Source: Verrucomicrobiota bacterium (GTDB taxonomy: Bacteria; Verrucomicrobiota; Verrucomicrobiia; Limisphaerales; J093). From it: a stretch of DNA of 64,000 nucleotides. The notes under the pieces were generated by a model. That model saw only the letters and a program-made list of their open reading frames with translations, was not told where the DNA came from and did not search any database. The number at the start of each line of letters is the position of its first letter. The stretch's first letter is position 1. A program made the position numbers and the translations under genes. Positions 30,695 through 39,970 of this stretch are shown here, in pieces. The stretch spans positions 107,011 through 171,010 of the forward strand of contig JAOSKK010000004.1 in NCBI GenBank assembly GCA_027493615.1, read 5' to 3'.

Positions 30695-33600
30695 GGCATG
30701 AGCGAAATCCCAAAAGCGTACGAACCGCAGGCCGTCGAAGCGAAGTGGTACCAGTTCTGGCTCGAGCAGCGGTGCTTCGTGGCCGACCCGGCGCGGGTGG
30801 GCCCGAAACGTCCCGCCTACGCCATCGTCATCCCCCGCCCAATGTCACTGGCGTGCTGACCATGGGCCACGTCCTCAACAACACGTTGCAGGACATCCTC
30901 GCCCGCAAAGCGCGCATGGACGGCAAAGAGGTGCTGTGGCTGCCGGGCACGGACCACGCCGGCATCGCCACCCAAACGGTCGTCGAGCGCGCGCTCAAAC
31001 AGGCCGGCGAGATCAAGCATCGGAATGACCTGGGGCGGGAGGCGTTCCTCGAGCGTGTCTGGCAGTGGAAGGAGAAGCACGGCGGCATCATCATCCAGCA
31101 ATTGCAGAAACTCGGCGCTTCCTGCGACTGGACCCGCGAACGGTTCACGATGGACCCCGAGTATTCGCGCTGCGTTCAGCGCGTCTTCCTCGACCTGTAC
31201 CAGAAAGGGCTCATCTATCGCGGCAAGCGCATGGTCAATTGGTGCCCGGTCTCGCTGACCGCCCTCTCGGACGAGGAGGTGGTGATGAAGGAGCAGCGCG
31301 GGTTCCTCTACTATTTCAAGGTCGAGGTCGCCGAGGTCCCCGGCACGTGGCTGACCATCGCCACGACGCGGCCCGAGACCATCCCGGCCGATACGGCGGT
31401 GGCCGTGAACCCGAAGGACCCGCGCTACGCCGGCTTGATCGGCAAACATGTCCGCCGGGCACTCCCGCTCGAAGACCAGGCGCTGATCCCGATTGTCGGC
31501 GACGAGCAGATCGACGCGGAGTTCGGCACGGGCGTGCTCAAAGTCACACCGGCGCATGACCCGGTGGACTTTGCCATCGGCCTGCGCCATCACCTCCCCG
31601 TCATCGACATCCTCAACCCCGACGGGACGATGAACGAACTGGCAGGGCGTGACCTGGCCGGGTTGGACCGGACGGTGGCACGACGGAAGGCGGCGGAGCT
31701 GCTCAGCAACCACGGCACGCTCGACAAGCAGGAGCCGTACGTGAACAAGGTCGGGTTCAGCGAACGCGCCGATGTCCCGATCGAACCGCGGCTGAGCGAG
31801 CAGTGGTTCTTGAAGTACCCGAGCGTCGGCCCGGCCCGCGCGTGTGTGTTGCCCCCCGGCGAGAAAGGGAGTGCACCCGCCCCGGATGCAGGGACGGACG
31901 CCCCGTCCCTCCACGGGGGAAGGAGAGAAAGGGTGAGAATGGGGAGCCGACCGCGGGGGCGCGCTCGGCAGCGCCCGAGGCGGGCGCGGTCCCCACACCG
32001 GGAGAGGCGGGCCCGGCGGCGCAGGAACGCATGCGGTTCTTCCCCGATCGCTGGGCGAAGGTATATGACCACTGGATGGAGGGTCTGCAGGACTGGTGCA
32101 TCAGCCGTCAGCTCTGGTGGGGGCACCGCATCCCGGTCTGGACCAGGCGCAGCGAGATCTCGTTGCGCGGCCTGTACACCGAGCTTCTCGCCGTCTTGCT
32201 CGACAACACCGGGTTCGCCAGCGGCGAGGCCCGCGAGGTTGCGATCCGCGTGGACGGCCAGACCCTCGGCGCGGACCCAGCCGAACTGCGGCGCTTGGTC
32301 GAGTCCGGCGATGCGGGGCTGGATGCTGTGGCGGCGCACGAGACGGTGATCTGCACGATCTGCGACAAGCTGCACCCGAACCTCGCGCGGCACGGGTTTA
32401 CCCAGGACCCGGACGTGCTGGACACCTGGTTCAGCTCGTGGCTGTGGCCGTTCGCGACGATGGGCTGGACGGGTGACCCCGCGCTGGACGCCCGCAACGC
32501 GACGCTTCAGGCCTTCTACCCCACGACCGACTTGGTGACGGGACCGGACATCATCTTCTTCTGGGTCGCCCGCATGATCATGGCCGGCTACGAGTACCTG
32601 GGGAGACTGCCGTTCCGAAACGTCTATTTCACGGGCATCATCCGCGACAAGCACGGCCACAAGATGTCCAAGAGCCTCGGCAACTCACCCGATCCGCTCG
32701 CCCTCATCGCCGGCTACGGCGCCGACGCCGTCCGCTTCGGCATCATCCGGTCGGTGCCGCTCGGGCAGGACCTGATCTTCGAGGACAAGGAATTCGACCG
32801 GTTCAAGAAGGAGGAGCGTTACGACTTCGCCCGCCTGCCCTGGAATCCGGCGCGTTTTCCGCAGCTTGAGCTGGCCCGCAACTTCTGCAACAAGCTCTGG
32901 AACGCGTGTCGCTTCCGCCAGATGCAGGGCGGGGCCATCGAGGGCGAGATTGAGCCCGCGCTGCTGACCAGCGATGACCACTGGATTCTGCTGCGACTCG
33001 ACCAGGCCATCCGGGAGTTGGACGAGGCGTTCGCGCACTATCGCTTCGCGGAGGCGACGAGCACCTTGTACCGGTTCTTCTGGAGCGAGTACTGCGACTG
33101 GTACATCGAGGCCTCGAAAGCCGCGCTGCGACCGGTCGAGGAGAGCCGGGCCGCCGACGATCCCGGGAGGAGGGCGACGGACGGACTGGGGTCGGAGGGG
33201 GCGACGGCGGTCGCGTTGCGGGCCAACAAGCTGGCGGTGATCGATTTCGTACTGGGCCACACCCTGCGCCTGTTTCATCCCTTCCTGCCGTTCATCACCG
33301 AGGAACTCTGGCAGGGGATGGGTTATGCGCAGGACCTGCCGCCGGACCAGGGCGGGCGGACGATCCTCTCCGCCCACTGGCCGCGGCCGTTGGACGAGAC
33401 GTTCCGCGAGCACTACGGGCTGGACGAAGCGGCCGCGAAGCTCGCCAGTGCCAAGTACGAGTTGGTCGGGCTGGGGCGAAACCTACGGCGCGAGTTCAAC
33501 CTGCCGGCGGCGAAGCGGCTGCGGTTCGTGTTGCGACCGGCCGGTGCGCTGGCGTCGGAGGAGGTCGAGGTGATGCGGTTGTTGCTGAACGCGGAGGCGG

Positions 33601-33900
33601 TCGAGGTGGACGCTGGGTATCAACCGGCCCGGGGACGCCGCGGGTGGCGAACGACCTTGGCGAGTTGTTCCTGCCGCTGGAGGGGTTGATCGACGTGGCG
33701 GCCGAGCGTTCGCGTCTGACGAAAGAACGGGACAAGGCCCGGGCCGAAGTCGCCAAGGTGCAGGAGAAGCTGGGCAATCCGAACTTCACCCAGAAGGTCC
33801 CGCCCGCCGTGCTCGAGGAGCATCGACGGCGGTTGACCGAATGGGAAGGAAGCTGAACCAGGCCGAAGCCAGCCTCGCCAATTTGCCGCTGGCCGTGTGA
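30695..33900 (+). CDS. valS: Valine--tRNA ligase with an internal insertion (frameshifted)
   Basis: Class I aminoacyl-tRNA synthetase charging tRNA-Val. ATG 30695 gives [21 protein letters not shown]. The HIGH-type motif is in [13 protein letters not shown] (after one missing C near 30834), the editing domain has [20 protein letters not shown], and the KMSKS loop is [14 protein letters not shown]. The anticodon-binding region includes [19 protein letters not shown] sequence, and the C-terminal coiled-coil arm ends [11 protein letters not shown] at TGA 33898-33900. Between QWFLKYPSV and [16 protein letters not shown] lie about 60 extra codons of repeat-like sequence. Frame slips occur near 30834, inside that insert, near 33630 and near 33850. 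A cell cannot lose this gene, so the slips are most likely sequence errors. Confidence 0.95.
31850..32022. repeat. Repeat-like insert inside valS
   Basis: Low-complexity segment of about 170-190 bases separating two blocks that are normally close together in ValS. It contains a perfect 7-bp hairpin (GGGACGG ... CCGTCCC) and further inverted GC-rich arms (GACCGCG ... CGCGGTC). Read on the minus strand it gives a Ser-Pro-Ser-Pro-Val-Glu-Gly-Arg phrase, resembling the SPQPSPVGRR phrase of the insert in the kinase receiver domain. Exact edges are uncertain. Confidence 0.6.
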
Positions 33901-33902
33901 CG

Positions 33903-33966
33903 GTAGGAGCCGACGTCAGGAGGCTCAGCCTGACAGCGTGCAGGGTCTCGTGACCTCGACTCCTAC
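33903..33966. repeat. Imperfect palindromic repeat GTAGGAG...CTCCTAC (64 bp)
   Basis: Left arm GTAGGAGCCGACGTCAGGAG and right arm GTCTCGTGACCTCGACTCCT are imperfect reverse complements. An inner stem GTCAGG/CCTGAC sits in the left half. The right 22 bases recur exactly at 52762-52783. Its place just after the valS stop makes a terminator role possible. Confidence 0.8.
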
Positions 33967-34065
33967 GGGGCATCGAGTTACTCGAGGGGGCCGAGGCGGG
34001 CCAGCGGGCGGGGAGTCGGAGTCCATGAGCGTATGAGGAGAGGAGGTGGGGCGGGTTGCGAGCCT

Positions 34066-35733
34066 TCAGCGCACGACCATGTGCGTAAACGGGGAGACCG
34101 TGGCCTGGAGGAACACCACGATCCCCACCAGCGTGGCCAGCGCGACGCTGTGCCAGAAGACGCCGCGCAGAATCTCGCCTTCGTGACCGACGTAGCCCGT
34201 GGCCGTGCTCGCCACGACGATGCTCTGGGCGTCGATCATTTTGCCCATGACGCCGCCGGAGCTGTTGGCCGCGCCCATCAACACCGGGTTGAGGCCGGCT
34301 TGCTCCGCTGTGATCTTCTGCAGGCTGCCGAAGAGGACGTTGGAGGCGGTGTCCGAACCGGTGAGCGCCACCCCCAGCCAGCCCAGCATCGTGCCGAAGA
34401 AGGGGTAGAATCCGCCCGTGTGGGCGAGCGCCAGCCCGAGCGTCGCATCGGTGCCCGAATACTTCGTCACGTTGCCCAGGGCGAGCATGGCGGCAATCGT
34501 CAGAAGCGAGTAGCGCACCCGCCAGAAGGTCTCGCCGTACGTCCGCAGCAATTCGACACCGCGGAACCGCATCATTCGGCCGGCCAGCAGCGCGGTGAGC
34601 AGGATGCCGGTCCCCGTGGCCGACAGCCAGTTGAAGCGGTAGATGGCGCTCTCAGGGGCGCTGCCGGGCGGAACCACGGGTGGGCTGCGCTGGATCTGCT
34701 GGTGCAACCCCGGGACGGCCAGCTCCGGGGCGATCCAGGATTTCACCGGCGCGGTGACGGGCGCCTTTCCTTCCATCAGACGTTTGGTCACGGGCAATCC
34801 CCACACGAACAGCATGATCGTGAGGAGCAGCCACGGTGCCCACGCCCGCCAGACCTGCCCGCGCGCGTAGCGAACCGGCCGCGCCGGCGCAACCTCGGCA
34901 CCGGGGGCACGCCAGCCGTCGCGCGGTTGCCAGCGCCGGAGCAACGCGACCAGGGCCCCGATGGAGCAGCTCCCGGACACGATGTCCACCAGCCAGGGGC
35001 CGTGGAAGTTGGACACCAGAAACTGCGGCACGGCGAACGCGACGCCGGCGGTGAGCACGGCGGGCCAGACGCCCCGCAGCCCGCGCCATCCCGCATAGGC
35101 CAGACACACCCACGCCGGCACGATGAGCGAGAAGAGCGGGAGTTGACGGCCCACCATCTTGGAGAGGGCGAAGACGTCCATGCCCGTGACCTGGCTGAGC
35201 GTGGTGATGGGGATGCCCAGCGAGCCAAAGGCGACCGGGGCCGTGTTGGCGATGAGCGCCAGACACGAGGCCTGCAGCGGGCGGAAGCCGAGCTGGATCA
35301 AAAGGGCACTGGTGATGGCGACCGGCGTGCCGAACCCTGCCAGACCCTCGATGAACGCGCCGAACGAGAAGGCGATCAGAAGCACCTGGATGCGCGGATC
35401 CGGCGTGAGGCCCGCCAGACTGTTGCGCAGCACCTCGAACAGCTCGCGCTTCACGGTGAGCTGGTAGAGAAAGATGATGTTCAGGATGATCCAGCCAATC
35501 GGGAACAAGCCGTAGCCAGCCCCGTACACCATCGTGAGCAGGCCGAGCGTCGGCGGCATCCGGTAGACCAGCAGGGCCACCAGCAGGGCCACCGCCAATC
35601 CGAGGGCGGCAGAGAAGTGCACCCGGATCCGCAGGAGCGCGATGCAGCCCAGCAAACAGACGATGGGGAGCGCGGCCACTCCGGTCGACAGCGCCGCGTG
35701 GTGGAGCGGGTCGTACGTCTGCGTCCAGGTCAT
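34066..35733 (-). CDS. lctP: L-lactate permease (LctP/LldP family)
   Basis: Intact 555-residue lactate/glycolate proton symporter. It shows about a dozen membrane helices and the family segments AFSFGAFIEGLAGFGTPVAITSALLI, APVAFGSLGIPI, GWLGVALTGSDTASNVLFGSLQ and AANSSGGVMGKMIDAQSIVVA, ending FLQATVSPFTHMVVR. Start at 35733 (MTWTQTYDPLHH) matches the family N-terminus; an upstream in-frame extension runs into an octamer repeat and is rejected. No lactate dehydrogenase gene is adjacent. Confidence 0.96.
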   Translation of the reverse strand: MTWTQTYDPLHHAALSTGVAALPIVCLLGCIALLRIRVHFSAALGLAVALLVALLVYRMPPTLGLLTMVYGAGYGLFPIGWIILNIIFLYQLTVKRELFEVLRNSLAGLTPDPRIQVLLIAFSFGAFIEGLAGFGTPVAITSALLIQLGFRPLQASCLALIANTAPVAFGSLGIPITTLSQVTGMDVFALSKMVGRQLPLFSLIVPAWVCLAYAGWRGLRGVWPAVLTAGVAFAVPQFLVSNFHGPWLVDIVSGSCSIGALVALLRRWQPRDGWRAPGAEVAPARPVRYARGQVWRAWAPWLLLTIMLFVWGLPVTKRLMEGKAPVTAPVKSWIAPELAVPGLHQQIQRSPPVVPPGSAPESAIYRFNWLSATGTGILLTALLAGRMMRFRGVELLRTYGETFWRVRYSLLTIAAMLALGNVTKYSGTDATLGLALAHTGGFYPFFGTMLGWLGVALTGSDTASNVLFGSLQKITAEQAGLNPVLMGAANSSGGVMGKMIDAQSIVVASTATGYVGHEGEILRGVFWHSVALATLVGIVVFLQATVSPFTHMVVR

Positions 35734-35803
35734 GTGGGATGGCCGAGGCTGTTCGCGTTCGGCTCCCCGGTCAAGCCCGGCCAGCCGGGGGTACCCATTC
35801 CTC

Positions 35804-35835
35804 GGTCGGACAGTCGGACGGTCGGACAGTCGGAC
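35804..35835. repeat. Octamer tandem repeat, four units of RGTCGGAC
   Basis: Four units of GGTCGGAC/AGTCGGAC in perfect register between the lactate permease start and the pterin-binding protein gene. Similar in length and composition to the array at 26637. Confidence 0.85.
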
Positions 35836-35894
35836 CGGCACCGCGACGGGCGCTTGCCGTGACGGGTGGGGGGAGGCAAGCTGCGCGCCGTCCT

Positions 35895-36783
35895 GTGCTG
35901 AAACTGGAACATCTGGCGGAGTTGCTTGACGCGCACCGAGACGCAGCCGCGGTGCGGGTGCAGGAGTTCGCGGTGGGGGGACGTTGGCTGGCCTTCAACA
36001 CGCGTCCGGCGGTGATGGGGGGTGGTCAACCTCTCAGCCGATTCATGGTACCGCGAGAGTGTGTGTTCAAGTGCCGACGCCGCGATTCGGCGGGGGCGGG
36101 TGCTGGCGGCGCAGGGGGCCGACCTGGTGGATGTGGGGGCCGAATCCACGCTGGCGCAGGCGGCGCGGGTGGACGATGCCGGTCAGACGAGTCAACTGCT
36201 GCCCGTGATCCGCGCGCTCACCCAGGCCGGCATCGCCGTTTCGATGGAGACCTACCAGCCGGCCGTGACCCGCGCCGGACTCGAGGCGGGCGCGGCCGTC
36301 CTGAACCTGACCGGCGCGGAGCGGAGCGAAGAGATGTACCGGATGGTGGCCGCGCACGACGCCGCGGTGATCATCTGTCACGTGCAAGGCGCCAACGTGC
36401 GGGAGGTGGGTGACTTCGATTTCGGAAGCGACCCCATCGAACGCATGTACGAGTATTTCGCCCGGCAGACCGAGATCGCGTCACGGCATGGCGTGAGCAA
36501 GATCCTGATCGATCCCGGGCTCGGGTTCTACTACCGCAACCTCCAGGACAGCGCGATGCGGGTGCGGCACCAGATGCGGACATTTCTGAACACCTTCCGG
36601 CTTCGGCGCCTGGGGTTTCCGGTCTGCCATGCGTTGCCGCACGCCTTTGACTATTTCGGCGAGGAAGTGCGCTGTGCGGAGCCGTTCTTTGCGGTGCTGG
36701 CCGCGCTTGGCCGGACGGACCTGTTCCGCACACACGAGGTGCCGCGGATCCGGGCGGTGCTCGACACCCTGGAGGTCTACTGA
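35895..36783 (+). CDS. Dihydropteroate-synthase-like pterin-binding protein (one frameshift)
   Basis: TIM-barrel protein of the pterin-binding/DHPS group, about 295 residues. After an N-terminal extension (LKLEHLAELLDAHRDAAAVRV) the core begins PAVMG-VVNLSADSWYRES (the G run near 36018 is one base too long), then GADLVDVGAEST, the loop with AVSMETYQPAVTRAGLEAGAAVLNLTG, and ILIDPGLGFYYRN. Compared with FolP the first loop is NLSADSWY in place of N-x-TPDSFSDGG, so this may be a DHPS paralogue rather than the folate enzyme. It stands between convergent and divergent neighbours, with no other folate genes. Confidence 0.8.
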
Positions 36784-36799
36784 GGGCTGGACCGGTCCC

Positions 36800-38594
36800 T
36801 TATTCGTAGTCGACGGTGGGGCGATCAGTCGCTTGTGGCAGGTTCTCGAGCAGGCCGGGGGGTGGCGGGGCCTCCGCCGCCAGCGAGAGGTAGGCCCAGA
36901 TGGACGCGATCTGTCGGGCGGTGTCGCCCTCGAGGATGTGCGTGACCGACGCTTGTCCTTCCGGCCAGAACGCCGGCATGCGCGTGCCGGCGCGGAGGAG
37001 ACCCGGGTTTTCGAGGTAGCGCCGAAACCAATCCCAATGGAGCCGCTGGGTCATGCGCGTGAGGTCCATGACCGAGATGCCCAGCGAAGGATGCGGCCCG
37101 AAGCGGTGACACTGGATGCAGGCGTAGCCGCCGACGCCCACGAGTTCGGCACCGGCTTTCACGTCGCCCGGCGGGGCCGGATCCAGGCTGCCAGGACGGG
37201 CGTCGGCGTCCCGAAGCCCCGCGGTCAGGGGCCCCACGTTGACGGTGCCGAACTGCGGCATGCGCACGCCCATGTACGGCCGGACGGCACCCGCGTTGGT
37301 GAGCACCTCACCCAGCCATTCGGGTCGGAGCTTGTGTCCTACCCCGCTGAGGTGCGGCGGCAGCCGGCCTTCGTCGCCCAGGTCATAGTCGCTGAGCGTC
37401 TGGAAGAAGTCTGAGCGGCTGGCCCCCGGTCCGCCCCATCCGTCCCGCGAATGGCAGGCATAGCAGTTGAGTGCGGCTAGCGTGTGTCCCACGCGCTCGG
37501 CGGGTTTCGGCGTGGTCCGCATGCTGTCTGAGTGCCGCAAGGCGTCCTGCAACGCCGCCCGTTGCGCCGGACTCAGAAGATAGCGAGGCGCGGTCGGAGG
37601 CGGGCTTGTTGCGAGACAACCGGTGGCGGCGTCGGGGTCGAGTTCGGCGGAGAGGCTTGGCGACGAGACTGGAGGGGATGGGGGTTTGGCCGGGACCCAG
37701 TTCATGGCAGGCCGCGCATCCCACTTCGGCGAACAACGCCCGGCCGCGTTTCGCTCGGGTCGGGTCCACGACCCAGCCCGATGCCGCGCGTGGTTCGGCC
37801 AATTCCCTGGCGTGTTCGGTCTGAAGATAAGTCGTGATGGCCCGGGCCTCGGCCTCGGTGAGGTTCAGGGCGGGCATGCGTCCCCCGGGTCGGACTGCGA
37901 GGGGATCCAGGAGGAAGCGCGCAAGGCCGGCGGGCTGGTACTTGGCCGCCAGGTTGGGCAGAGGTTGGGAGTTGTCCTGGAGTTGCCGCAGGACGTACTG
38001 GATGGCGTCCGGATCGGAGGGACCACCCCCCGCGAGGCCGAAGAGGGCGCGGGGTCCTTCGTAGGGCGCATGGCAGGCCACGCATCCGGTCTGGTGGTAA
38101 AGCATGCGTCCCTGCTGCCACAGGAACGAACCTGTCGCCACGGACGGCGGTGACGGCACGGGCTCGTTCTCCAGCGACCAGAGGAAGTGGACCAAGTCGT
38201 CCGCGGCGACCTCGCGCTGGGCCAAGGACAGGCGAACCAGCACCGCGGGCATCGTCGTGCCCGGCTTTACGGTCAGCGGATCCAGCAGCCAGGCGCGGAC
38301 GTGGATGGGGTCCAGTCGCGCCGCCACCTGACCGAGCCGCGGGGCCGGTTTCGGCCGCAAGCGGTCCAGGACGGCGGGGGGTGCGGAGTGACAGGCGGTG
38401 CAGTCCAGTTCCGCGAGCAGCACTTCCCCGGGCGCGAGACCGGGCAGGCCAAGATCCAGGGCGGGAAAGAGCGGCGGTCGCGCTCCGGCCCAGAGGCTGG
38501 CGCCGAGGACCCCGCACCAGAGGCAGGTGCTCCAAGTGGCGGCAGCCCACCGAGGGAGGGCCGACGGGCGAAGGTGGGTGGCAATGCGATCCAT
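36800..38594 (-). CDS. Pentahaem c-type cytochrome (one frameshift)
   Basis: About 598 residues with an N-terminal membrane/signal helix (WAAATWSTCLWCGVLGASLW). Five CXXCH sites are seen: CTACH (about 38395), CVACH (38078), CAACH (37711), CYACH (37458) and CIQCH (37113), each followed by Met-containing loops such as TTMPAVL, GRMPALN and TRMPAFW that could supply axial ligands. The arrangement is of repeated mono-haem cytochrome c modules, as in many PVC-type periplasmic cytochromes. A frame slip near 37650 splits the third and fourth modules. The partner enzyme is not adjacent. Confidence 0.85.
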
Positions 38595-38602
38595 GACACT
38601 GT

Positions 38603-38869
38603 GTGCCGCCGAAAATACAGGCACCCGGGCCGTTGGGCACGCACTTACTCCCACCGCGCCCCGATCGACCCGGAGAACGGTTGGGGCACGGTGACCTGCC
38701 CCATCCCCAGGCGCAAGTCGAACTGCTTCGAACCGCGGATGGTTTGTTGCTCAAGGCCCGGGGCAGGCCGCGCTATCGGCTCACGGAACTTGTGGCGGGG
38801 ATCACGCCCGGCATTCGCCACTCGGAAACCGATTGGGGCCCCGCGCGCGGTCGGGAGATCGTCGGATGA
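38603..38869 (+). CDS. mazE: MazE-like antitoxin, N-terminus degenerate
   Basis: The C-terminal half reads AQVELLRTADGLLLKARGRPRYRLTELVAGITPGIRHSETDWGPARGREIVG (two overlapping family blocks), typical of MazE-type antitoxins that wrap around MazF. The N-terminal AbrB DNA-binding part is not convincing in this frame, and the gene begins within the promoter region of the divergent cytochrome. Its stop overlaps the mazF ATG (ATGA), the normal mazEF arrangement. Probably a decaying remnant. Confidence 0.55.
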   Translation: MPPKIQAPGPLGTHLLPPRPDRPGERLGHGDLPHPQAQVELLRTADGLLLKARGRPRYRLTELVAGITPGIRHSETDWGPARGREIVG

Positions 38870-39204
38870 AGCCGCCCGAACGGGGCGATCGGATCTGGAT
38901 CGACTGCGATCCGCAGTCGGGCCATGAGTAGGCGGGTCGGCGACCGGCTTTGGTCGTCAGTCCGTAGGCTTACAACCGGGCGTCCGGGCTGGCCATCATC
39001 CGTCCTGTGACCTCCCGCGCCAAGGGCTATCCCTTTGAATGCCGCTTGCCGGAGGGACTTCCGGTGGAGGGGGGCGTGCTCGGCGGTCACGCTCGGTCGC
39101 TCGACTGGCAGTTGCGGCGCGCCGCCTTCATCTGCTCCGTCGCCGCCGAGGTCGTCGAGGACGCGGCGGCCAAACTCTGTGCGCTGATTGGCGGTGAGCC
39201 ATGA
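38866..39204 (+). pseudogene. mazF: mazF toxin gene with two in-frame TAG codons
   Basis: A single frame of 113 codons matches MazF over its whole usual length: MKPPERGDRIWIDCDPQSGHE, AGRRPALVVSP, AYNRASGLAIIRPVTSRAKGYPFE, then ARSLDWQLRRAAFI. It is interrupted by TAG at codon 22 (38929-38931, where family members have Gln in GHEQAGRRPAL) and TAG at codon 34 (38965-38967, a variable site in SPxAYN). There is no frameshift. TAG is a normal stop in this window (27270-27272, 14103-14105), so the gene is best called dead, with two independent C-to-T type changes. Confidence 0.8.
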
Positions 39205-39970
39205 CGGTTCCCTGAGGGAACTCGGCATTCGGCTCGAAGGAGTTGCTCTGGTTCTACTTCACCTGCAAGCAGTGGCGAGGGCGAGAGGAGGACGACCGGC
39301 TGCGGCTTGAGTTGTTCGACCTAGCGAACTTGATCAACCCCTTCGATATCTGCGAGGCGACCGATGGGCGGGTTCCGGATGCCACGCCGCGCTGTACGGC
39401 ACGCGGTCGGCCAATCACGTCTATGACGTGACGATCGGTGAATGCCGGCTCACGGACGTGTAGCGGTGAACGGGGACGTTGCGCCTGCCAGTGACCCCCA
39501 ATCGTGCGGTCTATGCTGAATCCCATGATGAGTTCATGATGAATCAGCATAGGATTCAGCGTGGCGGGTCCTCGGAGGGCCTCGGGACCGGCTTCGGATC
39601 GGGCCACATCGGCTTTGTTCAACGGGCCAAGCGCCGGCAAACCTGCCTGCGCCTCCCGGTGAGAAGGGCCTGGCTGGGGCGGTTCTCGCGGCGCGGTCCC
39701 GCCTCGAAGATCGCACGTGTTCACAAGGGGTTACGGCGCAACTTGATGGGCGTCAGGCGCTCGCGGATCGCCCGCTTACGCCCCGTTTCGCCTCGATCCA
39801 CGGGTATCGGGAGTGTGGTTGGTCACCGTGGCCACGACCGCTGTTGGCGTGTCGAGCGGGTGATTGGCATGCCGGGTGCGTTGCGGCCAGAGCGGGACAG
39901 TCTTGGGACAACGTAGTGAACCACAGCAATGGCCGGCAACAACACATCCAACTGAAGAAAGGACGAGACC
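39205..39970. other. Gene-poor stretch with small unassigned frames
   Basis: About 765 bases without a recognisable gene. A 62-codon plus-strand frame at 39243-39431 (LLWFYFTCKQWRGREEDDRL near its start) and frames at 39479-39916 match nothing I know. An inverted repeat GCTGAATCC ... GGATTCAGC spans about 39516-39561 and may be the end of a lost mobile element. A good ribosome-binding site (GAAAGGACGAG) lies just before the next gene at 39957-39967. Confidence 0.4.

Noticed and set aside
38866..39204. Recoding of TAG as glutamine in this organism
   Set aside because: Several ordinary genes here end at TAG with normal family lengths (for example 27270-27272 and the SMP-30 gene at 56939), so TAG works as a stop. 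Two point mutations are the simpler explanation.
38603..39204. Functional MazEF toxin-antitoxin system
   Set aside because: The toxin frame has two nonsense codons and the antitoxin lacks a convincing DNA-binding half.
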